From Planctomycetota bacterium (lineage in GTDB: Bacteria > Planctomycetota > Planctomycetia > Pirellulales > Pirellulaceae), in the NCBI GenBank assembly GCA_017303505.1, contig JAFLCP010000025.1, forward strand, positions 1 through 64,000: a DNA stretch of 64,000 bases, read 5' to 3'. The position numbers and the translations under genes are program-made. Numbering within the stretch: the first letter of the stretch is position 1; each line of letters starts with the position of its first letter. Positions 28,117 to 37,205 of this stretch are shown in pieces. The notes under the pieces were generated by a model, which was not told the DNA's origin, made no database searches, and saw only the letters and a list, made by a program, of their open reading frames with translations.

Positions 28117-28183
28117 ATGGGGCATAGCCCCATCATGAGTATTTACTAGAGATGGAAGCGGGTCGGAGACCCACTCTACAAAC
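28117..28183. repeat. Hairpin and REP-like block between giant copies 3 and 2
   Basis: The 113-base gap holds a 7-base stem ATGGGGC/GCCCCAT (28117-28133, 3-base loop) and a 34-base block (28150-28183) with GGGTC-GGA-GACCC, which matches 21735-21768 at 32 of 34 positions. The block follows the stop codon of copy 3 at 28193 by about 10 bases, as its twin follows copy 2 by about 24. It may act in transcript 3'-end formation, or be a dispersed REP copied along with the gene. Confidence 0.75.
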
Positions 28184-28192
28184 ACCAACACG

Positions 28193-31100
28193 CTATAACT
28201 CAATCACTTTTGTGCCGTACTTGGGATGCACAATGAGAATTGCAAATTCCTTCAGATCGTCTAACCCTTCGGTCGTTTGCCGCAAGTAATCAAACTCGCC
28301 CCGTAAGTCGGTAAAACCATCCTTGCAGAACTCGACTTTCCCCGACGCATCGCGACCAAACACTTTGATGTACGTCGCTTCGAGCGGTTCGCGCGTATCG
28401 CGATGCAAAACTCGCAAAATGCCCCTCTCTTTATCACTAACCACCTTGAGCTGGTTCGAATAAACCATTTGCGACAGCACCTTCTGGCGACTGGTCACCT
28501 GGACGAGAACGTTCGTATTCTGCAGCGATTGTGGAGGTTCGAGTAACAGTGGATCCTTAGCGGATTCCAAATCAACTTGATGACTCTCCTTCGGTTCCGT
28601 CCACGCCAGACTCTTGCCGCTATGCTGCTCGAAGGGCCGGCGACTAAAGAGAGCCTCTACATCCATCTCAAAATAATGAACAGTCACCGTTCCTTCATGG
28701 TTGTGGTAGAGATATAAGTCGCTTCCTTCTTTCACAAGTTCAAGCGACTCCTCAACATTCATCGTACGCTCACTTTTTCGTCCTGCCATCAGTGCTTCAC
28801 GATCCTCGATTTGTGCGATTACTTCGGCGAACAAACCTCTCCACCTCGGCAACGGGTAAGCTTGATACTCCCCAGCGATCGAGCGTGCACGCATATATTC
28901 TCGGCCATACATCGCCAAATAAGCATCGCAGTAGTCATATTGCAATTTGACCGCCACGGAGTCCCGTGAAACTTCTCTGAACCAGCTCTGCGCTTCTTCA
29001 ATTCGATTTTGCAATAACATGAAAGAGACGATCTGCAATTTGTCGATCGATTCAAGTTTTTCTTTGTAGCACAGCAAGCTAAGCAGCTTATTGTAAGCAA
29101 TGCGAACTTCGGCATTCGGAATTGTGTTGTCACGTCCTACGGCGAATCTCCGCATCGGAATCAGTGGAAAAAATTCGTTATGCTCGACTATTTGATTCTC
29201 GATAGGATCGATATTCAAAAGGTCAGACTTCAACATAGGTCCTAGCTCCGAACAAAGCCGGACGTTGTGTTGAAACCACTCAGCCATACGCTTGTCGTTT
29301 CGATGCAGAAAGGCAAATTCCCATATACTCGTGTCAAACATTTGCCTGTCGGAATAGATTTGAACCACTGCGTCGAAGAATTCCGGCTTGACGATGCGAG
29401 GTAAGAGTTCGCTCGGTTTAATCGTCGCTAAGTTCGCCTCTCTCAAGAAATTCAAGACCTGCTCGTCAGTGCCGTGGCGAAACAGTTGTTGCGGATTGAT
29501 TTGATGGTCGGGCACGCTATGTGGAGTGACGCGGAAGACTTTCAATGGTAGCGACGCAAGCACCCCTTCAGCGTCGCTCACCTGCACGCCATATTGCGAA
29601 AAATCACCTTCCTCCGGGAAATAAAACTCGAATTTCACTACTAGATTTTCAAACGGTGGAACAACCATGAACCAGCTTTGCGTTTTTTCGCTGCCACTCA
29701 ACGGAATGGCGCCTTGTGGAATCTGAGCCAATACATCCACTTGAACTTCGCTGTCGGTTGGGTTCATTACCACAACACGACTTTGATACGGAACTCCTTT
29801 CGAGAATTCCGTCGCCTGCACAAGTCCCTCTCCATCGGAGTCGGAAAACGAATCGATTTCTTCTTCCAGGTCGGTATCAATGTCCCATTCATCGTCTGAG
29901 TCAGAATCTTCCCCCGGCTCATACCCGTTTTCGCGATAGACAAATATCTGTTGCGCGAGCCCCATCGGAATCTGCGTTTTCGATTCGCCCACGATTTCAT
30001 TTCGTTGCACAAAGGCAACGCAATCGCGTTCCGGACGAATGAGTATCTTTCCTTGCTCAGTTTTCCACTCACATTTGTTGTCCCATGGCAAATCCATGAT
30101 TGCCAGTGCCATGAGCGCCGTTGAAAAATCGGAAGGGCCCCAATCAAAGTTCCTCGATAGAAATGGACCGCTCTCCTCGCTGTGCTGAAGCCAATCCAAC
30201 CAAAAAGGGGAAAAGCGGATTTTTGCCCTCTGCGTCGGTCGATAATAATTTGCTTCCTTCCAAATATACGGTTGCGCATACTGCCACTTTGCGGAAGGAT
30301 AGAATTGCTCCATGCGTTTGTAAGTATCGTTCTCAAGCGATTCCATCAAACGCTCGTCATGAATCGCATCACGCTCTCTGTCAGAATCTTTTTGGGTCGA
30401 AACTTCATCGACTCGCTCGCCTCCTTCCATCGTGCTTGAGTTCGGCAGTATTTGCCAAGGCATCGTCACAGGATCTATAGCGTAACTCTCGAACCCTCCG
30501 CCCATACCGCCTAGACCTCTGCCCATGCCCCCCATGCCACCTAGGCCACTTTCATCAAAAGTATCAGCATCTGGGGACCAAATGCTGTACTCTCTTCCTA
30601 ATTCATCCCAAATCTCACCATCGCCCAAGACCATCGACAAATTGCCTTCAAACTCTTCCCGTCGCCCAGCCAAAGCAATTGCAAATAGGTTTCGACGCAG
30701 ATTTCGAAAACGTTTTTCATCATCAAGCTTCTCTCTCATCCGTTGCTCAATTTGAGCCTGTGCCGACGGTATGCGTTGCTTCAACAGAACTAACTCAAAC
30801 GGACTAAGTTGGGCGAACCTCCACGTTTCTAAGAATTTCGATAGATCATCACCCAAGAACCATTGGTCTATAAATCGCTTTTCAAGTTTGTTACGCAGAT
30901 GAGGTAGAATTACGCGTTCGAAGAATTCCCGATCTTTGCGAAACACGAACAGGTCCAACTCATGACAAGCTAACCTTTCATATAGGCTGCATTTTTCTTC
31001 GAAGCTATATTCTTGCCAGTGGACGATCGGACGAAACAACTCCCAGTCTGCCTTCCGTCCCCGGCAAGTTTTGTCGTAAAAGGAATACAAATCTTCCATG

Positions 31101-34100
31101 TTGGATATGACTCGAAATCGCGTATTCCCTTCGGCCCCAACTTGGTTCCATTCTCCTCCTCTCAACCATTCAATCACTCTTTTCTCACTGCGGTGCTCCG
31201 TCTCCGGGAAATGAGAAGCGAGCCGTTGGTCGTTTCCGATCAAAGGCGAGAGATTTACCTTGTCGAGGTATACCGAGTGGTATGTAACGCCCGCTGGGTG
31301 AGTCACTACAATTTGCAAGCTCGACTTAAGCGTCAATTCCGCAGCATCTAACGCTACCGTTCCATTTTCATCAACTCGCAAGTTGCTTTGACACCAAGAG
31401 TTTTCCGTCAAGAACTGAAACTTGCTGCTTGCAAGCACCTGTTTTTGAGTTCCCCTAAAATACTCGTTGCAAAAGTTAACTCTTGAATATATCGGCGCTG
31501 ACTCGATGGGAGGCAGTTCATCCCCATCTGACATATCGCGTAAGTAACTTCCCGATCCTTGGTCTTCCCAAGGATTAAGTAGCCAACTCGGCATAGGCAA
31601 CATGTTACCTGGAACATAATCTCGCTGGGCACGATTCATGACATACTGCTGCTCGTCACCTAACTTCCGATTCGACACATAAATGTTGGTGGGTAGAGCT
31701 AATCTATGCCTTGAAGGGAATTGCCACCGCGTAGGCATCAACAATCCGTCTGAATTGAAGCGATGAAATACCCTCCCAATCACATGCACCCTGGTCTTTT
31801 CATCGCAGTTTTGCAGTTTTACAAACACTTTCCCATCGCGTTGTTCGACAGATTCTACATAGCTCGGTGCATAACTTTTTTTCTCGATGATTTGTGTTGG
31901 ACTCTGCCACCAATCACCGCCATCGTTTGCTTCAATAACTTCAACCCAAGTTTGCCTGTCACGAAAATGATCCCGCAACAAATACTCTCCCTTTCCCAAA
32001 CCTTCCAACAGAATTGCCCCAGGCTTTTCGCGAATATTTGCTGACCTATTCGCGTAGGGCACATCTCCTCTCACTTCAACGAGTGAATACTGGCCGCTTT
32101 CTGCCTTTGCCGCAGGGAATAGTATCGATTTACCGATCACTTCACAGATGGAAAACGGCCAATTCGATTCGACCGGAGCTATAACGATTTTCTGTTCGCC
32201 AACTAAATCCGTCTTGGCCAAGATACTCTCTACCCGCGACATCTCCCCTAATTCAATACATCCAGCAACGTCGGTATACGCGTCGTATACAACGGGATTT
32301 ATTAAGCCTCTCAGCTTAAACCTCAGGTTCACCTTTTGATCTGCATACGCCTCGCCATTACGTCCAAGTACAAAAAGAGTGAAACCTCGGTTAGAACCTT
32401 GCAGAAAGAAACTTGCAATTCGATCGGTATCCCACCAAGTATTAACGAGAACTTCGTGCTTTGCACTGACAGGAAATTTCCCGAAAGGTCCCTCATATTC
32501 TCCTAGAAGCTCGAAGCAGATCGTGGATAAACGATCGGGTACTTTGAAGCGATACGACAAAGCATCGATTTCAGATAACGCAACCCTTTCGATATGTTCG
32601 TCTACGCCACCACTTATGTCGCCAAAGGTGACTTTTAGCTTCGTATTTCGAACCTGATCCAAAGAGCATTTGCGACCGCCGCAAACGAGGCTGGGACGAA
32701 GCAACAAATTGGCTTCATTTCCGGCAAGTAACGATTCGGTATCCAATATAAAATCTGCGAAGAACTCAAGTTCGGCAGCTTTAAGATTGACCGGTTCAGT
32801 TTTGGCCAAATGCCTAGTGGCAACCAACATACTATTAACCGTTGGATCAACTTCTTGCGGAACTCGAATTGTACCCGCGAAGTCGGGATAGTATCTTCGC
32901 ATCTTAACTTCGACATAACTCTCCTTCTCGATCTCGCCTCGTTCATTTATGACACGAATCAAGTGTCCGCCGGCATCATTTTGCACAATAGTTCGCAACT
33001 CTCCTTTCTGAATTAAGGCCCTTGCCTGCAGACCTCCTCCCAAAAAGTCGACAACCCAAATTCCTCGTCCCTGCAATTCAGGCAATTCGATGTTTGCTTG
33101 ATGCCTTCGATCACTTGGTTCTTGATAGGTGATTGATCTTTGGAAACTCGCCTTGATTCCGTCCAATTCGATATTTGACGAAATACTCCCCATGTCTCGG
33201 ATCACGTTTGCCGCATCCAGCCGGTAGATTCTGATTTCAAGACGAGCAATATTCTTGAGTAGCATATTTACTCGTACGTTTTGTTCCGCCTCAAAATAGC
33301 TTTCGTTCTGGGGCGAGAAGCGCAATTCACACCGGTGCTTGATATCCGCCTGTACTTTATCAGGAAGCTTCTGGTAGTATCGTTTGGATTCCCCAACTCC
33401 ATACAGAATCTTGCTTTCTGCAAACATTCGGTCCAGATACTCATCACTCAACCATTTCCGAAACTTTTCAGGGCTTTCTTCTGAACGCAGAAAGTAGAGC
33501 AAGTAGTCGTTCACTAACTCACTATCATCTCGAATCGGAGTCAATTTCGGGATATAACTGGCTGGGTTGTAAGTTAAACTCATCAACCGGGTTTTATGTT
33601 TCTTCCCTACTACCTCTGACTCGCCTGGCCGTCGAATGTACTGAGTCTCTTTGGGAATCTCCAAATAACGAACAAATCGTCCTCGGTCATAGATATCATC
33701 TTTCTGGTCGAGCGCAAGGCGATGAAAGAGTATGCAGGCCAACAAGTCGGTATTCGCCGAAGGTAGAGACGACACAAATTCCTCCAAGCGTTGTAGATAA
33801 CTTCGCTGGCCCTCTCGATCTCGAACATCAGAACCCACAGCAGGCTGAAGTCGCTTCAAATAACAACGTACAAAATCATCGTGATGGAGTACCTTTGGAT
33901 GCAGAGCCGCTAGTTTATCCAACTGCTCCAAAGTCATTTGATGGTGAATTTTGGTTTTCCCAAACGGGATAGACAAATTCGTCAGTTGACGGGCAACAAG
34001 TTCTGGCAAGTTTGGAAAGTCCACCCGATCCACAACAGACAACCACTCGTCAAGATTTGTCTCAATATCAATCCATGGCAAGACTTCTAAATGACTCGAC

Positions 34101-34597
34101 TTTTCAATACCGGAAAGCCCTAACTCTCTGATTTCTTTTTGGAGTAGCTCATTCACATCAAGCGATGATGGATTTAATGCAGGCGAAACATAGCGAGTGG
34201 TTTCCGGCGGGTATTTCTCTCGAAGCGATTTGATTTGCAGGTATTCTCTGAAAACCTCCATCGACTCCTCAGGCTTGTTTTTATATTCCAAAAGCGCCTG
34301 TCGGATTAACATCGTTCGATAATCGTCGTACTCCGCAAAGTCATCCTTACTTCCCCACTCGCTTAGAAACGCCCGTGCCTTTTCGATTTGGCCTGTCGTC
34401 TGATAATGGAGTGTGTGAAAAAAATAATAAGGTTGCGAGCCAGGAGTCATTTGATCGAGGAGTGCTTCTCGATCCTTTGCTAGTGCGTACTCCTCTAAGT
34501 ACGTATTGGTATCCTGCTGAGCCGGAAGCGACCTTGCGGAAACAACCACAAGAATCAACAAAACGACGTACTGCAATAACATCAAGCAATACTTCAT
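28193..34597 (-). CDS. Giant secreted alpha-2-macroglobulin-like protein, copy 3
   Basis: Protein of 2,134 residues, first of the three in transcription order. The signal peptide (about 1-27) ends in SLPAQ. The architecture matches copies 1 and 2: helical N-terminus with EEYALAKDREALLDQMTPG, MG-like sheets (VNMLLKNIARLEIRIYRLD, GRGIWVVDFLGGGLQARALI), a Gly/Met linker at about 1346-1373 (GLGGMGGMGRGLGGMGGG), late sheets (VVMNPTDSEVQVDVLAQIPQG) and a terminal segment ending YGTKVIEL. Unique to this copy is an Asp/Ser/Glu-rich insert at about 1554-1593 (DSDSDDEWDIDTDLEEE). Role unknown; a protease-trapping or surface-scaffold role is only inference. Confidence 0.6.
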   Translation of the reverse strand: MKYCLMLLQYVVLLILVVVSARSLPAQQDTNTYLEEYALAKDREALLDQMTPGSQPYYFFHTLHYQTTGQIEKARAFLSEWGSKDDFAEYDDYRTMLIRQALLEYKNKPEESMEVFREYLQIKSLREKYPPETTRYVSPALNPSSLDVNELLQKEIRELGLSGIEKSSHLEVLPWIDIETNLDEWLSVVDRVDFPNLPELVARQLTNLSIPFGKTKIHHQMTLEQLDKLAALHPKVLHHDDFVRCYLKRLQPAVGSDVRDREGQRSYLQRLEEFVSSLPSANTDLLACILFHRLALDQKDDIYDRGRFVRYLEIPKETQYIRRPGESEVVGKKHKTRLMSLTYNPASYIPKLTPIRDDSELVNDYLLYFLRSEESPEKFRKWLSDEYLDRMFAESKILYGVGESKRYYQKLPDKVQADIKHRCELRFSPQNESYFEAEQNVRVNMLLKNIARLEIRIYRLDAANVIRDMGSISSNIELDGIKASFQRSITYQEPSDRRHQANIELPELQGRGIWVVDFLGGGLQARALIQKGELRTIVQNDAGGHLIRVINERGEIEKESYVEVKMRRYYPDFAGTIRVPQEVDPTVNSMLVATRHLAKTEPVNLKAAELEFFADFILDTESLLAGNEANLLLRPSLVCGGRKCSLDQVRNTKLKVTFGDISGGVDEHIERVALSEIDALSYRFKVPDRLSTICFELLGEYEGPFGKFPVSAKHEVLVNTWWDTDRIASFFLQGSNRGFTLFVLGRNGEAYADQKVNLRFKLRGLINPVVYDAYTDVAGCIELGEMSRVESILAKTDLVGEQKIVIAPVESNWPFSICEVIGKSILFPAAKAESGQYSLVEVRGDVPYANRSANIREKPGAILLEGLGKGEYLLRDHFRDRQTWVEVIEANDGGDWWQSPTQIIEKKSYAPSYVESVEQRDGKVFVKLQNCDEKTRVHVIGRVFHRFNSDGLLMPTRWQFPSRHRLALPTNIYVSNRKLGDEQQYVMNRAQRDYVPGNMLPMPSWLLNPWEDQGSGSYLRDMSDGDELPPIESAPIYSRVNFCNEYFRGTQKQVLASSKFQFLTENSWCQSNLRVDENGTVALDAAELTLKSSLQIVVTHPAGVTYHSVYLDKVNLSPLIGNDQRLASHFPETEHRSEKRVIEWLRGGEWNQVGAEGNTRFRVISNMEDLYSFYDKTCRGRKADWELFRPIVHWQEYSFEEKCSLYERLACHELDLFVFRKDREFFERVILPHLRNKLEKRFIDQWFLGDDLSKFLETWRFAQLSPFELVLLKQRIPSAQAQIEQRMREKLDDEKRFRNLRRNLFAIALAGRREEFEGNLSMVLGDGEIWDELGREYSIWSPDADTFDESGLGGMGGMGRGLGGMGGGFESYAIDPVTMPWQILPNSSTMEGGERVDEVSTQKDSDRERDAIHDERLMESLENDTYKRMEQFYPSAKWQYAQPYIWKEANYYRPTQRAKIRFSPFWLDWLQHSEESGPFLSRNFDWGPSDFSTALMALAIMDLPWDNKCEWKTEQGKILIRPERDCVAFVQRNEIVGESKTQIPMGLAQQIFVYRENGYEPGEDSDSDDEWDIDTDLEEEIDSFSDSDGEGLVQATEFSKGVPYQSRVVVMNPTDSEVQVDVLAQIPQGAIPLSGSEKTQSWFMVVPPFENLVVKFEFYFPEEGDFSQYGVQVSDAEGVLASLPLKVFRVTPHSVPDHQINPQQLFRHGTDEQVLNFLREANLATIKPSELLPRIVKPEFFDAVVQIYSDRQMFDTSIWEFAFLHRNDKRMAEWFQHNVRLCSELGPMLKSDLLNIDPIENQIVEHNEFFPLIPMRRFAVGRDNTIPNAEVRIAYNKLLSLLCYKEKLESIDKLQIVSFMLLQNRIEEAQSWFREVSRDSVAVKLQYDYCDAYLAMYGREYMRARSIAGEYQAYPLPRWRGLFAEVIAQIEDREALMAGRKSERTMNVEESLELVKEGSDLYLYHNHEGTVTVHYFEMDVEALFSRRPFEQHSGKSLAWTEPKESHQVDLESAKDPLLLEPPQSLQNTNVLVQVTSRQKVLSQMVYSNQLKVVSDKERGILRVLHRDTREPLEATYIKVFGRDASGKVEFCKDGFTDLRGEFDYLRQTTEGLDDLKEFAILIVHPKYGTKVIEL

Positions 34598-34828
34598 AAA
34601 TGGCTCTCAATCAGTTCCATAATTGAACAGACTTACCGACCATCTGTATTGCAATGCAACACCGGAACAAATCGTTTGGCAGAGTGATCGGGCTGTTGTA
34701 ACCCGGTTACGCAACTCGCGTGCCAATTACAAGATAGGGCATGAGACACCCCAAAACCGACATGCTCGTCCGCAGCGTTGCGAACATAGAAAGCGCCGAA
34801 ACTGAACATCGATAAAGTTTCTACAACC

Positions 34829-36205
34829 TTACCCTTTTCGAATCGCACTCCAGACCACCAATAAGACAATACCGAGTGCAATCGTCACGGCTGCCGCAAT
34901 GACTTCCGGTATCTTTGAGAAGGCACCCAACACGATCAGCGCGAATGTGGCTAGAACATAGAGCGTTGCAGCGATTTTGGCCCAAGGTGAGATAACAGCT
35001 TGGCCTGGCTTCGCTGGAATCCAAACACATGCGACGGTGACTGCCGCACATAGCGACAAAGTCAGGCCAAGATACGAGAGCATTTCTTGCAGGGACGCGA
35101 AACAGAGAACAATGATGGCCAAAATCGCTTGGATCAATATGGCCAAACGCGGCTCACTCCCCTTCCCTACCAACCAATTCGGCATGACACCGTCGACGGT
35201 CATCTGTGTGTAGACTCGCGGACCGGCAATCGCTATTGACCACACTGATGTAAAGGTTGCCAAACAGACAACAAAGCGGACCAAGGCGGCCATTCCGTCG
35301 CCTGACAATTCCTTGGCAACAACCAGTGCAACTTCGGGAACAAAAGCAATCTTCTCGGCTGGGGCACCATGCACGAAGATGTAGTTCAAAACCACATACA
35401 AAACCGTTACGACTAAAGTAGCGACCAACATTGATCGCGGTACCCATTTTTCGGCTCGCTTTGCTTCGCCTGCTACATAGATGGCTGCGTTGAATCCAGT
35501 GTAACTGAGCGAAACCCAAATTAAGGAACCAGCCATCGCCATAATGACCCCGCCAACGGCCAACGCCATTTGCCACGTCGTTTCTGGCCACGGCGACGCT
35601 AATGTCGCTTCATTGGCATAGTATTTTCCTGTTGGAGCAAACCAAGCGACCGCGATAAAAACCACTAACAGTATTAACTTCACAAACACCATACTGTTTT
35701 GTAGCCAAGCCCCTGTCGATGACGACCACATATTCCCAATCGCAGCCAGAGTAATCGCCCCAGCGGCTACCAAAACTACGTTCAGTTCGCCTTCGGCCCA
35801 GCCACTGACTAGATAGGTCGCAAAGGTCTTGGCAGCCGCAGCCATCGGGACTGTAAATCCCGCAACTAACGAAATCCACCCCGCCAAAAAACCTATCGCA
35901 GGATGAATGGCTCGCGACAAATAAAGATACTCGCCACCTGATCCTGGCAAGCGAGCCGCTAGGGCTCCATAACCTATGGCACCGCAGAGCGCTACCACAC
36001 CTCCGATGCACCAAACGGCTACAACCAACCGCGCATCTTTGAGATCACCCATTGCAAAACCGCTGGTGGTAAACACTCCAGAGCCGATCATGCTGGCAAC
36101 AACCAAAGCGACCAATGAAATAAAGCCGAAGGGTTGATTGGGACTCTCGCTGTGTTTCGCATCTACGACAGTAACTTCGCCAGAGCGATTTCTATCTTCA
36201 ACCAT
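34829..36205 (-). CDS. APC-superfamily amino acid permease
   Basis: Protein of 458 residues with about 12 hydrophobic helices. It is probably an inner-membrane amino acid or polyamine carrier driven by an ion gradient. The first helix carries VVASMIGSGVFTTSGF (36-51), the unwound substrate-binding GSG motif of the APC family, and YGALAARLPGSGGEYLYLSR follows at about 78-97. A hydrophilic tail of about 25 residues precedes helix 1. It lies upstream of the giant genes in the same direction but 231 bases away, so a shared transcript is uncertain. Substrate cannot be told. Confidence 0.88.
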   Translation of the reverse strand: MVEDRNRSGEVTVVDAKHSESPNQPFGFISLVALVVASMIGSGVFTTSGFAMGDLKDARLVVAVWCIGGVVALCGAIGYGALAARLPGSGGEYLYLSRAIHPAIGFLAGWISLVAGFTVPMAAAAKTFATYLVSGWAEGELNVVLVAAGAITLAAIGNMWSSSTGAWLQNSMVFVKLILLVVFIAVAWFAPTGKYYANEATLASPWPETTWQMALAVGGVIMAMAGSLIWVSLSYTGFNAAIYVAGEAKRAEKWVPRSMLVATLVVTVLYVVLNYIFVHGAPAEKIAFVPEVALVVAKELSGDGMAALVRFVVCLATFTSVWSIAIAGPRVYTQMTVDGVMPNWLVGKGSEPRLAILIQAILAIIVLCFASLQEMLSYLGLTLSLCAAVTVACVWIPAKPGQAVISPWAKIAATLYVLATFALIVLGAFSKIPEVIAAAVTIALGIVLLVVWSAIRKG

Positions 36206-36260
36206 CTGAACCGCTCCGGTACAAAATGAACTAACCCATTCAGCGAGGAATTAGACCCAA

Positions 36261-36320
36261 AACTGAATATCCTAGAACTGAATATCTCAGAACTGAATAT
36301 CCCAGAGCTGAGAATCATAG
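36261..36320. repeat. 15-bp tandem repeat, four units
   Basis: Units AACTGAATATCCTAG (36261-36275), AACTGAATATCTCAG (36276-36290), AACTGAATATCCCAG (36291-36305) and a diverged AGCTGAGAATCATAG (36306-36320) fill the gap between the methyltransferase stop codon and the permease start. They lie in the probable promoter region of the permease gene. Its period equals that of the minisatellite at 873-951, but the sequence is unrelated. Confidence 0.88.
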
Positions 36321-36347
36321 ACGAATAGAATCGAATTCGCGTCAGCT

Positions 36348-37091
36348 CTACTTTCGAAACTTAAGCAGATAGTTTTCTTTGAAAATCTCGACCGCAACTT
36401 CTTCTTCGAATTTGAATCCGGCATCCTCGATTTCTTTTCGAAATACCTCTTTGCCGGCTCGCACATGCCCTATCGTCCAAGGACTTGACTTGCCCTCGAT
36501 ACGATTGAAATCCACAACCACCAAACTCCCGCCAGGACGCATCGCAGTGTAAAGCGACTTTAGCGTTTGCGCGGGGTACTCGAAATGATGATAGGTATCG
36601 CAAACAAGGGCCACGTCGATCGTGTTGGCCTTCAGCTCCGTAGTGCGATCGGTGCACAAGACAACATCTACATTCTTCAAGTTTTCTTTGTCAGCGCGAT
36701 CGATCAAGTGCTTCACAAATTTGGGTGAGATATCAACAGCAAACACTTTCCCCGTGCTACCGACGGCTTCTGAAAATGGAGCCAGAAACAAGCCGGTTCC
36801 ACAGCCGATGTCGGCAACCACTGTTCCCTCTTTAAGCCCTAATGACTCCAGTATTTCTTTGCGCCCCGCAAATACCTCGCGACTTTCGATTTCGAAACGT
36901 TGAACCCATTGATCCACAGGCAAGTTCGGATCGAGAAAGTCCTTGTTAATGCCAGGTTTGACACTCGACTCTTGACCAACTTCTGCGGGTGGCGATGGCG
37001 CACGTTCTTGCGCGACTAGGGCACTGGAACCAGCAGTGAGCAAACAAACCAACAAACCGCAACGCATAGAATGGAGCCATTGCCAACTCAT
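36348..37091 (-). CDS. Class I SAM-dependent methyltransferase with signal peptide
   Basis: Protein of 247 residues from the ATG at 37091; the frame is open to 37166 but that extension buries the signal. The N-terminus (MRCGLLVCLLTAGSSALVAQ after a short leader) looks like a Sec signal. The Rossmann core has DIGCGTGLFLAPF (motif I), VFAVDISPKFV (motif II with acidic residue), DVALVCDTYHHFEYP and PGGSLVVVDFNR. The HHFEYP and DF stretches resemble UbiE/MenG-type enzymes, but the substrate is unknown. Export of such an enzyme is odd, since SAM is cytoplasmic. It follows the thioredoxin lipoprotein gene and may share its transcript. Confidence 0.8.
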   Translation of the reverse strand: MSWQWLHSMRCGLLVCLLTAGSSALVAQERAPSPPAEVGQESSVKPGINKDFLDPNLPVDQWVQRFEIESREVFAGRKEILESLGLKEGTVVADIGCGTGLFLAPFSEAVGSTGKVFAVDISPKFVKHLIDRADKENLKNVDVVLCTDRTTELKANTIDVALVCDTYHHFEYPAQTLKSLYTAMRPGGSLVVVDFNRIEGKSSPWTIGHVRAGKEVFRKEIEDAGFKFEEEVAVEIFKENYLLKFRK

Positions 37092-37205
37092 AGATGTGCA
37101 AACTTTCTTGGGGATATGAGGCAGGTGGGAAAAGAAATTGCGATGCTCAAACCATAACATGACCATCGCAAAATTCTATGAAGACGAATGAGATTTAGGC
37201 GACCA

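Noticed and set aside
28080..28136. N-terminal extension of giant copy 2
   Set aside because: It would run through a hairpin and place 19 residues before the signal peptide; copy 3 starts at the aligned ATG.
34698..34710. 13-base palindrome GTAACC-C-GGTTAC before giant copy 3
   Set aside because: Short enough to be chance and without a second copy; an operator cannot be supported.
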